Positions 5,931-12,757 of a DNA stretch of 13,692 nucleotides are shown piece after piece (the first letter of the stretch is position 1; each line of letters begins with the position of its first letter). Source of the stretch: Rhizobium sp. Q54 (GTDB lineage: Bacteria > Pseudomonadota > Alphaproteobacteria > SMXS01); the NCBI GenBank assembly GCA_945872035.1, contig CAMBYA010000028.1, positions 1 through 13,692 on the forward strand. Direction: 5' to 3'. The notes below the pieces were generated by a model. The model was not told the origin of the DNA and did no database searches. It was given only the letters and a program-made list of their open reading frames with translations. The position numbers and the translations under genes are program-made.

Positions 5931-6629
5931 TCAGCCCGACGCGCCGACCTTTTGCGGCAGCGGGAACAGGGTGATGAACCGGTTTGCGATGGTGTTGTAG
6001 CCATCCACCTCCAGGGCGCCATCCGCTTCCAGCGCGGCCAGCTTCACGCCGCCATAGACCGCGCCCGCCACCGCTTGCGGCGCGCCGGTGAACATCACAT
6101 CGGCGTTCTCGATGGCCTCGCGCGCCGCCTCGATCCGGCCCTTCGCGATCCGCACCATGTACTCCTCGCCGCCCAGCCGGAAGCCGATCCGCGCCTCGAA
6201 TCCGTCCGCGCGGGCGGGATCGAACATGGTCCGGAACGACAGCATCAGCGAGACCGGACTGAGCGGCAGCATGGGCTCGTGTAGCGGCGACCGCGTCGCC
6301 CAGCGTCCCAGCGCCTGCATGATCGGCTCGGCGTCGTAGCCCCACGGCGTCAGTTCGTAGACCTGGGCCGCCGCGGGCGGCGGCAGCTTGCGCTTCACCA
6401 ATGCCCCGATGCCTTCCAGGCCCTCCAGCCGCTGTGTCAGCACGTTCGCCGAGATGCCCGGCAACGCGGCCCGCAGGTCGCTGAAGCGCAGGGGGCCCAA
6501 CATCAATTCGCGCATCACCAGGATTGCCCAGCGCTCGCCGATCAGGTCGAGCGCATGCGCCGCGCCGCAGGCGTCGTCATAGGAGCGGCCCGGCAGTGAC
6601 GGCGCGTTAGTTGTTTTTGATAACTTCAT
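5931..6629 (-). CDS. HxlR-family transcriptional regulator with SCP2-like C-terminus
   Basis: A 232-aa protein. Residues ~18-112 form the HxlR-type winged helix: C21 at the start (the conserved cysteine used for redox or electrophile sensing in some members), LDLIGERWAILVMREL (28-42), the recognition helix region LPGISANVLTQRLEGLE (56-72) and the wing ending in YELTPWG. The C-terminal ~110 residues, with NADVMFTGAP and NRFITLFPLP blocks, resemble an SCP2/sterol-carrier-like domain, a combination known in longer HxlR proteins. It probably binds DNA as a dimer, with the C-terminal part as a possible small hydrophobic ligand sensor. There is no Shine-Dalgarno before the ATG, and a promoter match predicts an almost leaderless mRNA. 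The genes on both flanks are remnants, so its original target may be lost. Confidence 0.9.
   Translation of the reverse strand: MKLSKTTNAPSLPGRSYDDACGAAHALDLIGERWAILVMRELMLGPLRFSDLRAALPGISANVLTQRLEGLEGIGALVKRKLPPPAAAQVYELTPWGYDAEPIMQALGRWATRSPLHEPMLPLSPVSLMLSFRTMFDPARADGFEARIGFRLGGEEYMVRIAKGRIEAAREAIENADVMFTGAPQAVAGAVYGGVKLAALEADGALEVDGYNTIANRFITLFPLPQKVGASG
6609..6625. promoter_or_regulatory. Possible operator AGTT-N9-AACT at the hxlR-type start
   Basis: AGTT (6609-6612) and AACT (6622-6625) form an inverted repeat in an AT-rich pocket that covers the first codons of the regulator. HxlR proteins bind short inverted repeats near their own or divergent promoters, so an autoregulatory site is possible. 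The half-sites are only four bases long, so chance is a fair alternative. Confidence 0.2.
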
Positions 6630-6637
6630 GGTTGTTA

Positions 6638-6666
6638 TTGGTACCCATGTCGGCTACGAACGTCAA
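6638..6666 (-). promoter_or_regulatory. Promoter of the HxlR-type gene, predicted leaderless
   Basis: Read on the - strand, TTGACG (6666-6661) is followed after 17 bases by TACCAA (6643-6638). Transcription would begin near 6631, one or two bases before the ATG at 6629. This agrees with the absence of a ribosome-binding site there. Confidence 0.4.
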
Positions 6667-6730
6667 GTTGCAAACGACAAGCGAGTCGCATGTCCAACGA
6701 GGCCAGAGGACCTGCGGCCATGAGCCTTCC

Positions 6731-6826
6731 AACCCGCGGATGAAGACGCCAGACGTCATGCCGTTCAACACCCAGCGGATGATTTTCGGCGGTTTCGAGG
6801 TCATCGTCGAGGCGGGGCGCAAGTGA
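6731..6826 (+). pseudogene. C-terminal remnant of a DUF1428 protein
   Basis: The frame encodes NPRMKTPDVMPFNTQRM then IFGGFEVIVEAGRK and a TGA. This matches the end of DUF1428 proteins, which characteristically close with DPRM(K)...MPFDGKRMIYGGFE-V/P-IV. Only about the last 31 of ~120 residues remain. The frame is open upstream to an ATG at 6647, but the text there (from MSATNVKLQ) has no likeness to the family. DUF1428 proteins are small dimeric alpha/beta-barrel-like proteins of unknown function. The relic lies divergent to the HxlR-type regulator, the classic position of a target gene, which suggests a former regulator-target pair. It could still be translated as a 60-aa chimeric peptide. 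Confidence 0.65.
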
Positions 6827-6983
6827 TGTCCAGGATCGCAACATGCCTGTGGTTCGACAGGCTCCGGTGAGGACGCGGGATTGGATCTAGCCGCGCTTCT
6901 TCAAACGCGCATTCCAAGGCGAAGCACAATCCATTGCAATCAGCGCCTGTTGCGCCGCGGCAGTTTAGCGGCTCAGAGCGGCC
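6827..6983. other. Gene-free stretch with a REP-like hairpin
   Basis: No gene is seen in these 157 bases. They hold the hairpin at 6845-6862 and then unremarkable sequence up to the end of the alcohol dehydrogenase gene. No U-rich transcription terminator is visible for that gene. Confidence 0.5.
6845..6862. repeat. REP-like hairpin, half of a GGTTCGACAGGCTC repeat
   Basis: GCCTGT (6845-6850) pairs with ACAGGC (6857-6862) around the loop GGTTCG. The text GTGGTTCGACAGGCTC (6849-6864) is the half-site of a palindromic intergenic repeat that is widespread in sphingomonads and related alphaproteobacteria, usually in the form TGAGCCTGTCGAACCA (from memory). Only one copy, apparently one half, lies in the window. 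Confidence 0.35.
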
Positions 6984-8033
6984 TCAGGGCCGCAGCACGA
7001 CCCTGCCGGTGATCTTGCCGTTGCGCAGGTCGTCGAGCGTGGCGCTGGCCTGGTCCAGCGGTCGTTCGGCGACCGGGATGGGATCGACCGCGCCCTGCTT
7101 CACCATCTCCAGCATCTCCTTCGTTTCCGCCAGTGAGCCGACGAACGAGCCTTTCAGCTGCATGGAGGTGAAGGGGAACATGGGAATCGGCATGGAAAAG
7201 GCGCCACCGAACAGGCCGACGACCACCGCGGTGCCGCCCTTGCGCAGGCTGTTGCGGGCCAGCGCGAACGAGCTTTCCGAGCCGACGAAATCGATGGCCG
7301 CGAACACGCCGCCACCGGTATCGGCCTTGATCTGCCGGGTGATCTTGGCGTCGGACGCGTCATAGGCCGCCCCGGCGCCCGCCTTCTGGGCGGCGGCCAT
7401 GCGGTCGGCGCTGATGTCGGCGACCAGCGGCGCCTTGCCGAACAAGGCCTTGGCGAACTGCACGCCCATCATGCCGACGCCGCCGACGCCAACGATCAGG
7501 ATGGCGTCGTCCGGGCCGGGCTGGTCGATCTTCTTCAGCGCGCTGAATGCGGTCAGGCCCGAGCACATGTAGGTGGCGGCCAGGCCTTCCGGGATGCCGG
7601 CATAGTCGAGCAGGTACTTCTCGTGCGGCACCAGCACGTGGTCGGCATAGCCGCCGGCGACATTGACGCCGAGCTGGCGCGGCGCGTTGCACAGATGCTC
7701 GTCGCCCCGGGCGCAGATCGCGCAAGCGCCGCAGCCGATCCACGGGAACGCAACCCGCCGGTCGCCCACCTTCACCGCCTTGGAGTCGGGGCCGACGGCG
7801 ACGACCTCGCCTTCGATCTCGTGGCCGAGGGTGAAGGGCAGCCGGATGCCGCGGGTCATGTCCAGCTTGTTGCCGCCGCCCATGTCGAAATGGCCGTCAT
7901 GGATGTGGACGTCCGAGTGGCAGACGCCGCAATGGGTGACCTTGAGCAGCACTTCGGCGCCCTGCGGCGCCGGCGTATCGCTGGTGACTTGCTCGAGCGG
8001 CTGGCCGAACGCGGTGATCGCCTGGCTCTTCAT
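6984..8033 (-). CDS. Zinc-dependent alcohol dehydrogenase, NAD-type
   Basis: A complete 349-aa medium-chain dehydrogenase/reductase that oxidises an alcohol or reduces an aldehyde in the cytoplasm. The N-terminal GroES-like domain holds catalytic zinc ligands C38 (GVCHSD), H71-E72 (GHE) and C157. The structural-zinc loop has all four cysteines, C101, C104, C107 and C115. The Rossmann fold has GVGGVG (182-187), and D206 at the end of the second strand (LVADIS) favours NAD+ over NADP+. An insert of about nine residues with MGGGNKLDM lies between the two catalytic ligands, as in the AdhP-like subgroup with HIHDG(Y/H)FD. The substrate is not determined. GGGGAG (8041-8046, - strand) precedes the ATG at a good distance and a promoter lies further upstream, so it is probably its own transcription unit. 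Confidence 0.93.
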   Translation of the reverse strand: MKSQAITAFGQPLEQVTSDTPAPQGAEVLLKVTHCGVCHSDVHIHDGHFDMGGGNKLDMTRGIRLPFTLGHEIEGEVVAVGPDSKAVKVGDRRVAFPWIGCGACAICARGDEHLCNAPRQLGVNVAGGYADHVLVPHEKYLLDYAGIPEGLAATYMCSGLTAFSALKKIDQPGPDDAILIVGVGGVGMMGVQFAKALFGKAPLVADISADRMAAAQKAGAGAAYDASDAKITRQIKADTGGGVFAAIDFVGSESSFALARNSLRKGGTAVVVGLFGGAFSMPIPMFPFTSMQLKGSFVGSLAETKEMLEMVKQGAVDPIPVAERPLDQASATLDDLRNGKITGRVVLRP

Positions 8034-8065
8034 GATGGTACTCCCCGAAGGCTGGAATTCGCCGG

Positions 8066-8095
8066 CATTAGGCGGCGGGGCTCGCGCCTTGTCAA
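8066..8095 (-). promoter_or_regulatory. Sigma70-type promoter of the alcohol dehydrogenase
   Basis: On the - strand a perfect TTGACA (8095-8090) is followed after 17-18 bases by CCTAAT/CTAATG (8072-8066). Transcription would start near 8059, giving a leader of about 25 bases with GGGGAG before the ATG. It lies between the YihY-type stop and the dehydrogenase start. Confidence 0.6.
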
Positions 8096-8102
8096 CCGGC
8101 GG

Positions 8103-9521
8103 TCACGGCGCCGGCGGCACCACCGGATAGCTGAACGGCGGCGCATCCGGCGCATCGATCAGCGACTTTATGGTCTGGCCGCGCAGCACGTCGTCGCGCG
8201 CCCTTTCGGATTCTTCGATCAGCTTCGTCGCCTGGGGATCCTCCGGCGGCTTCAGCTTTGATGGCGTGCCCGTCGAATCCGCGTCCCGCAGCACGGTTAC
8301 CATGTCCGCCAGGGTCACGACGGACGGGTCCTTGGCCAGCATCAGGCGCGTGGGCTTCTTGCCGCTCTCGCACAGCAGGCCGCCCGCCAGCAGCGCGCAC
8401 ACCGTCCATTCCACCGCCGGGTCCGGCGCGTCGATATGGTTCGCCAGCTCGGCCACGGTCCAGGACGGCGCGCCGGCCTGGAACCGGCTGGCGATCTCGC
8501 GCATCACCGCGACGGCGATGATTTCGCGGGCGCGGGCGCTGAGCTTGAGCGCGTCGGGTTCGACGGTGGCGTATTGCGGATGCTGGATGTAGCAGGCGAT
8601 GGACGAGCCGACGAGCAGGATCAGCCAGCTGCCGTAGAGCCAGAACATGAAGATGAACAGTGTGGCGAAGGCGGCATAGATGGCGTAGCCGGCCGAATTG
8701 GCGAGGAACGCCGCGAACATCCAGCCCCACAGCTCCCACAACGCCGCCGAGATAGACGCGCCGATCAGCGCCGGTTTGAACCGGACCGAGGTGTTCGGCA
8801 CCATCATGTAGACGAAGGTGAAGGCGACCACGAGGATCACGTAGGGCACCAGTTGCCCGCCCCAGGCGATAGCGGTTTCGTAGCCTTGCCGGTGCGCCAG
8901 CCAGTCGATCACGCTGTCGGTGGCCAGCGCCGAGATCAGGCTGATCGCGCCGAATACCAGCAGAGGTCCCACCAGCAGCACGCTCAGATAGATGGCGAAG
9001 GTCTGGCCCAGGCTTCGGCCGCGCTTGATGTGCCAGGTGTAGTTGAGCGCGTCCTCGATCTTCTGCATCAGCAGCAGGACTGTGTAGATCAGCATCAGCA
9101 GGCCGACGCCGCCCAGCAGGCCCACCTTGACGTTGTCGACGAAGGCGATGATCTGGTCGCCCAGCTCGTGCGCCTTCTGCCAGCCCAGCGGCCGCAGTAC
9201 GTTGTAGAGCAGCGGCTGAACCTGGTTGTGGACGCCGAAGCCCTTCAGCACCGAGAAGCTCACCGCCAGCAGCGGCACCAGCGACAACAGCGTGGTGTAG
9301 ACCAGGCTCATGGCCTGCAGGCTGAGATGGCCGTGGACTAGGTCGCGCCAGCCGGCCCGCAGCACGCGGAGCACCAACGCCCGCCGCCGGACGCCTTCCG
9401 GCAGCCAGCGCAGCGGCGCCGGACCGGTCAGCGTCAGCCAGTGGCGCTTGGCCGACGCGACGCGGCGACGCGCCCATGACGGGCGCCTGGCATCCGGTGA
9501 GTCAGGGTTGGCTGCGTCCAC
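8103..9521 (-). CDS. YihY/BrkB (UPF0761) family membrane protein with C-terminal extension
   Basis: A 472-aa protein starting with GTG at 9521; no in-frame ATG occurs before residue 71, which is inside the conserved core. The ribosome-binding site is weak (GGAG about 12 bases upstream). The basic N-terminus (~1-60) leads into the family core: HGHLSLQAMSLVYTTLLSLVP (64-83), then about five more hydrophobic segments near 133-152, 175-200, 223-242, 250-275 and 283-310, with the family blocks YTWHIKRGRS and MVPNTSVRFKPALIGA. The tail from ~325 to the end is soluble; residues ~330-400 look like a winged-helix-type fold, and the last ~70 are charged and proline-rich. YihY/BrkB proteins are inner-membrane proteins of uncertain function, once taken for a tRNA nuclease (RNase BN) in error. 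The length exceeds the ~290 aa E. coli YihY because of the extension. Confidence 0.9.
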   Translation of the reverse strand: MDAANPDSPDARRPSWARRRVASAKRHWLTLTGPAPLRWLPEGVRRRALVLRVLRAGWRDLVHGHLSLQAMSLVYTTLLSLVPLLAVSFSVLKGFGVHNQVQPLLYNVLRPLGWQKAHELGDQIIAFVDNVKVGLLGGVGLLMLIYTVLLLMQKIEDALNYTWHIKRGRSLGQTFAIYLSVLLVGPLLVFGAISLISALATDSVIDWLAHRQGYETAIAWGGQLVPYVILVVAFTFVYMMVPNTSVRFKPALIGASISAALWELWGWMFAAFLANSAGYAIYAAFATLFIFMFWLYGSWLILLVGSSIACYIQHPQYATVEPDALKLSARAREIIAVAVMREIASRFQAGAPSWTVAELANHIDAPDPAVEWTVCALLAGGLLCESGKKPTRLMLAKDPSVVTLADMVTVLRDADSTGTPSKLKPPEDPQATKLIEESERARDDVLRGQTIKSLIDAPDAPPFSYPVVPPAP

Positions 9522-9645
9522 GTTGGCGCGTCACTCCGTTACCGCGCAAGGAATCCCCTTGGCCTTGCCATAGCCTATCAACGCCGCGGTGACGCTGTTA
9601 ATGACTTTCACGCAACGTCCCGGGCGGCCGGCGGTTCCGATGGGA

Positions 9646-9659
9646 GCCGCGGCCGCGGC
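9646..9659. repeat. Perfect GC palindrome just after the RND gene
   Basis: GCCGCGGCCGCGGC at 9646-9659 is fully self-complementary and begins two bases after the RND stop codon. It could form a hairpin that protects the mRNA 3' end, but no T-run follows on the - strand, so it is not a classical terminator. Confidence 0.3.
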
Positions 9660-9660
9660 C

Positions 9661-12600
9661 TCAAGGGGCGACCGGATGGGGTTGGACGGCGATCCGGCGG
9701 TCGCGCTGGTCGCGGGCCATGACCAGGTAGACGGTGGGCACCACGAACAGGGTGAACAGGGTGCCGATGCCCAGTCCGGTGCTGATCACCAGGCCGATGT
9801 CGAAGCGGCTCCGGGCGCCCGGACCGTCGGCCAGCAGCAGCGGGACCATGGCGAAGATCATGGCGACGGTGGTCATCAGGATCGGCCGCAGGCGGACGGC
9901 GGCCGCCTTGACCACGGCGGCCCGCTTGTCGAGGCCTTCCTTCAGCTGCAGCCGGTTGGCGAAATCGACGATCAGGATGCCGTTCTTGGCGATCAGACCG
10001 ATCAGCGTGATCAATCCCACCTGCGTGTAGATGTTGATGCTGGCGACGCCCAGGGTCAGGAAGATCAGCGCGCCGGCGATGGACATGGGCACCGACACCA
10101 GGATGATGATCGGGTCGCGCCAGCTTTCGAACTGGGCCGCCAGCACCAGGTAGATCACCAGGATCGACAGGAAGAAGGTGGCGATCAGGGCGCTGCCTTC
10201 CTGGGCGTATTGCCGGGATTCGCCGGTATAGTCGTAATGGTATCCCTCGGTGAAGCGCTTGCCGGCGATGCCGCGAAGCTCTTCGAGAGCCTCGCCAAGC
10301 GTGGTGCCCATGGCCGGCACGCCCTCGAGGGTCACGGCGTTGAGCTGCTGGAACTGGGTGCGCTTGCTGGGCTCCACCGACTCCTTGAACCGGACGATGG
10401 ACGACAGCGGCACCAGCTGGCCGCCGCCGGCGCGGATATAGTAGCTGTCGAGCAGCTCGTGGTTGGCGCGGAAGTCGCGCGCCACCTGCGGGATCACCTC
10501 GTAGGACCGGCCCTCGATACTGAAGCGGTTGACGTAACCGCCGCCCAGCATGGCCGACAGGTTGGCGCCCACCTCCTTCATGTCGATGCCGAGCTGCGCC
10601 GCGCGGTCGCGGTCGATCTCCAGCGTGGTGCGCGGCCGGCTGAACTCTGTGGACTTGCGCAGGAACATGAATCGGCCGCTGGCCATGGCGTCATCCAGCA
10701 TCTGGCTGGCCATGCGGTCCATGTCGGTGAAATCGTGATGGGAGGTGAGGACGAACTGCACCGGGAAACCGCCGCCGCTGCCGGGGAGGCTGGGCCGCGG
10801 CGCCATGTTGACCTGGATGCCCGGGATCTTCGACACCTTGCCCTGGATTTCCGGATAGACGTCGAACACCGATCGCTCGCGCTCGTCGGACGCCACCATC
10901 TTGAAACCGCCGAAGCTCAGGCTGGGATTGCCGCTGCCGCCCAGCATCAGGAAGCTGTGGCGGTATTCGGGGATGGTCTCGAACTGCTTCACCATCTCCT
11001 TGGCGTAGGTCTGAACATAGTCGATGGTCGCGGTCTGCGGCGCCGAGATCTGCACGAACAGGATGCCCTGGTCCTCGACCGGCGCCAGCTCGGTCTTTGT
11101 GGTGACAAACATGAAGTAGATGCTGGCCAGCACGATGACGGCGAAGGTCAGCACCACCGCCACATGGTCCAGCACCTTGGACAGCAGCGCCTGGTAGCGG
11201 TCCGCCAGGTTCTGGAAGAAGTGCTGGACGGCCTCCTCGATCTTCCCGTGGCTGCTCGCCGGCTTCAGGATGCGCGACGACAGCATGGGTGACAGGGTCA
11301 GCGCGATGACGCCCGAGATCAGCACGGAACCCGCCAGCGCGAAGGCGAACTCGACGAACAGATTGCCGACCAGGCCGCCCATGAAGCCGATCGGCACATA
11401 GACCGCGATCAACGTCGTGGTCATGGAGATGATCGGCACCACCAGCTCGCGGCCGCTGTTGATGGCCGCCTGGAACGGTGTCTGCCCCTCGACGATGTGC
11501 CTGTCCACGTTCTCGACCACGACGATGGCGTCGTCGACGACCAGGCCGATGGCCAGCAGCATGGCCAGCAGGGTCAGCAGGTTGAGGGAGAATCCCATCA
11601 ACAGCATCATGAAGCAGCAGCCGACCAGCGCCAGCGGCACGACGACGCTGGGAATCACCGCGGCGCGCAGCGATCCCAGCGAGATCAGCACCACCAGCAG
11701 CACGATCAGCACGGTCTCGCCCAGGGTCCAGAACACCTCGGCGATGGACTCGCTGATGTACTCGCTGAAGTCGACCGCCAGGTCCATCCGCAGGCCGGTG
11801 GGCAGCTGCGCCTTGATGTCCGGCAACAGCGCCAGCACCTGCTTGGACACGGTCAGCGGGTTGGCGCCCGGCGTCTGCTCGACGGCGAGGAACATGGTGG
11901 TCTTGCCGTTGTACCAGGTCGTCATCTCGTAATTGCGTGCGCCCAACTCCACGTCGGCCACATCGCGCAGCCGCACCAGCGTGTCGGCGTCGCGCCGGAT
12001 CACCATGTTGCGGAAGGCTTCGGGGTCCCGGATGTCGGTCTCGGCGCTCATGTCGATGGACACCGACGCGCCCTTGGTCTGGCCCACCGCGGCCAGGTAG
12101 TTGTTGGCGCGCAGCGCCGAGGCCACGTCGTCGGCGGTCATGCCGAGGGAGGCGAGGCGCTTGGGGTCGAGCCACACCCGGAGCGCGAAGGTCTTGTCGC
12201 CCATCAGGGTCGCCTTGGCGACGCCGGGAATGGCCTGGATGCGGGGCTGGACCGTGCGGATCAGGTAGTCGTTGATCTGCGACGGCGACATGACGTCGCT
12301 GAAGAACGCCACATAGATCAGCGCCATGTTCTCGCCGGTGGTCGAGCTGATCACCGGATCCTGGGCGTCCTGCGGCAATACGTTGCGCTGGCTGCCCACC
12401 TTGGCCTGGATCTCGGCCACCGCGGCGTTGGGATCGTAGTTCAGCCGCATGTGGGCCTCGATCACCGACATGCCCTGCGTGCTGGTCGACGAGATGTAGT
12501 CGATGCCCTCGGTTTCGGCGACGGCCGCCTGCAGCGGCGTCGTGACATAGCCCTGGATCAATTCAGCGCTGGCGCCCGGATAGGCGGTGCGCACGGTGAC

Positions 12601-12732
12601 CACGGTGGACTTGGTTTCGGGATATTCGCGCAGGTCCATCATGAACACGGACCGCAGGCCGATCAGCAGGATCAGCAGGCTGATCACGCTCGCCAGCACG
12701 GGGCGGCGGACGAATATGTCGGTGAACCTCAC
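9661..12732 (-). CDS. RND-type multidrug efflux pump, inner-membrane component (MexI/MexK-like)
   Basis: A 1023-aa HAE1-family RND permease of full length (AcrB is 1049). The start is GTG at 12732, giving MRFTDIFVRRPVLASVIS; upstream in-frame codons are shadow of the fusion-protein gene. It has TM1, a large periplasmic loop, a first helix cluster with the proton-relay pair D400-D401 (GLVVDDAIVVVENVDRHI), a second periplasmic loop from about 540-560, and the second cluster with K916 (GLIAKNGILIVDF), matching AcrB D407, D408 and K940. The REYPE and VRTAYPGASAELIQGYVT blocks resemble MexI/MexK more than AcrB/MexB. It should export drugs or other amphiphiles by proton antiport as a trimer. The fusion-protein gene ends 25 bases upstream and no outer-membrane channel gene follows, so an external TolC-like partner is likely. 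A tiny ATG-GCC-GCG-TGA frame lies directly before the GTG. Confidence 0.95.
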   Translation of the reverse strand: MRFTDIFVRRPVLASVISLLILLIGLRSVFMMDLREYPETKSTVVTVRTAYPGASAELIQGYVTTPLQAAVAETEGIDYISSTSTQGMSVIEAHMRLNYDPNAAVAEIQAKVGSQRNVLPQDAQDPVISSTTGENMALIYVAFFSDVMSPSQINDYLIRTVQPRIQAIPGVAKATLMGDKTFALRVWLDPKRLASLGMTADDVASALRANNYLAAVGQTKGASVSIDMSAETDIRDPEAFRNMVIRRDADTLVRLRDVADVELGARNYEMTTWYNGKTTMFLAVEQTPGANPLTVSKQVLALLPDIKAQLPTGLRMDLAVDFSEYISESIAEVFWTLGETVLIVLLVVLISLGSLRAAVIPSVVVPLALVGCCFMMLLMGFSLNLLTLLAMLLAIGLVVDDAIVVVENVDRHIVEGQTPFQAAINSGRELVVPIISMTTTLIAVYVPIGFMGGLVGNLFVEFAFALAGSVLISGVIALTLSPMLSSRILKPASSHGKIEEAVQHFFQNLADRYQALLSKVLDHVAVVLTFAVIVLASIYFMFVTTKTELAPVEDQGILFVQISAPQTATIDYVQTYAKEMVKQFETIPEYRHSFLMLGGSGNPSLSFGGFKMVASDERERSVFDVYPEIQGKVSKIPGIQVNMAPRPSLPGSGGGFPVQFVLTSHHDFTDMDRMASQMLDDAMASGRFMFLRKSTEFSRPRTTLEIDRDRAAQLGIDMKEVGANLSAMLGGGYVNRFSIEGRSYEVIPQVARDFRANHELLDSYYIRAGGGQLVPLSSIVRFKESVEPSKRTQFQQLNAVTLEGVPAMGTTLGEALEELRGIAGKRFTEGYHYDYTGESRQYAQEGSALIATFFLSILVIYLVLAAQFESWRDPIIILVSVPMSIAGALIFLTLGVASINIYTQVGLITLIGLIAKNGILIVDFANRLQLKEGLDKRAAVVKAAAVRLRPILMTTVAMIFAMVPLLLADGPGARSRFDIGLVISTGLGIGTLFTLFVVPTVYLVMARDQRDRRIAVQPHPVAP

Positions 12733-12757
12733 GCGGCCATACTCACAGGAGCCATCC

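Noticed and set aside
5916..5937. Hairpin GGGCTG/CAGCCC as a terminator between the Pit remnant and the HxlR-type gene
   Set aside because: Six-base stem with a ten-base loop, overlapping the HxlR stop, and no T-run on either strand.
8092..9477. 461-codon frame on the - strand overlapping the YihY-type gene
   Set aside because: Arg/Ala/Gly-rich shadow in another frame; the YihY frame has the conserved membrane segments.
9522..9660. Promoter for the YihY-type gene
   Set aside because: TTGATA and CTATGG-like pieces occur on the - strand but not at proper spacing; no convincing pair was found.
9589..11292. Long open frame (567 codons) on the + strand opposite the RND gene
   Set aside because: Its translation is His/Asp/Gln/Arg-rich low-complexity text typical of the antisense of a GC-rich gene, and the opposite strand encodes a clear RND pump.
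12732..12740. Tiny frame ATG-GCC-GCG-TGA overlapping the RND start as a regulatory peptide
   Set aside because: Three codons with no other support; likely chance, noted only in the RND entry.
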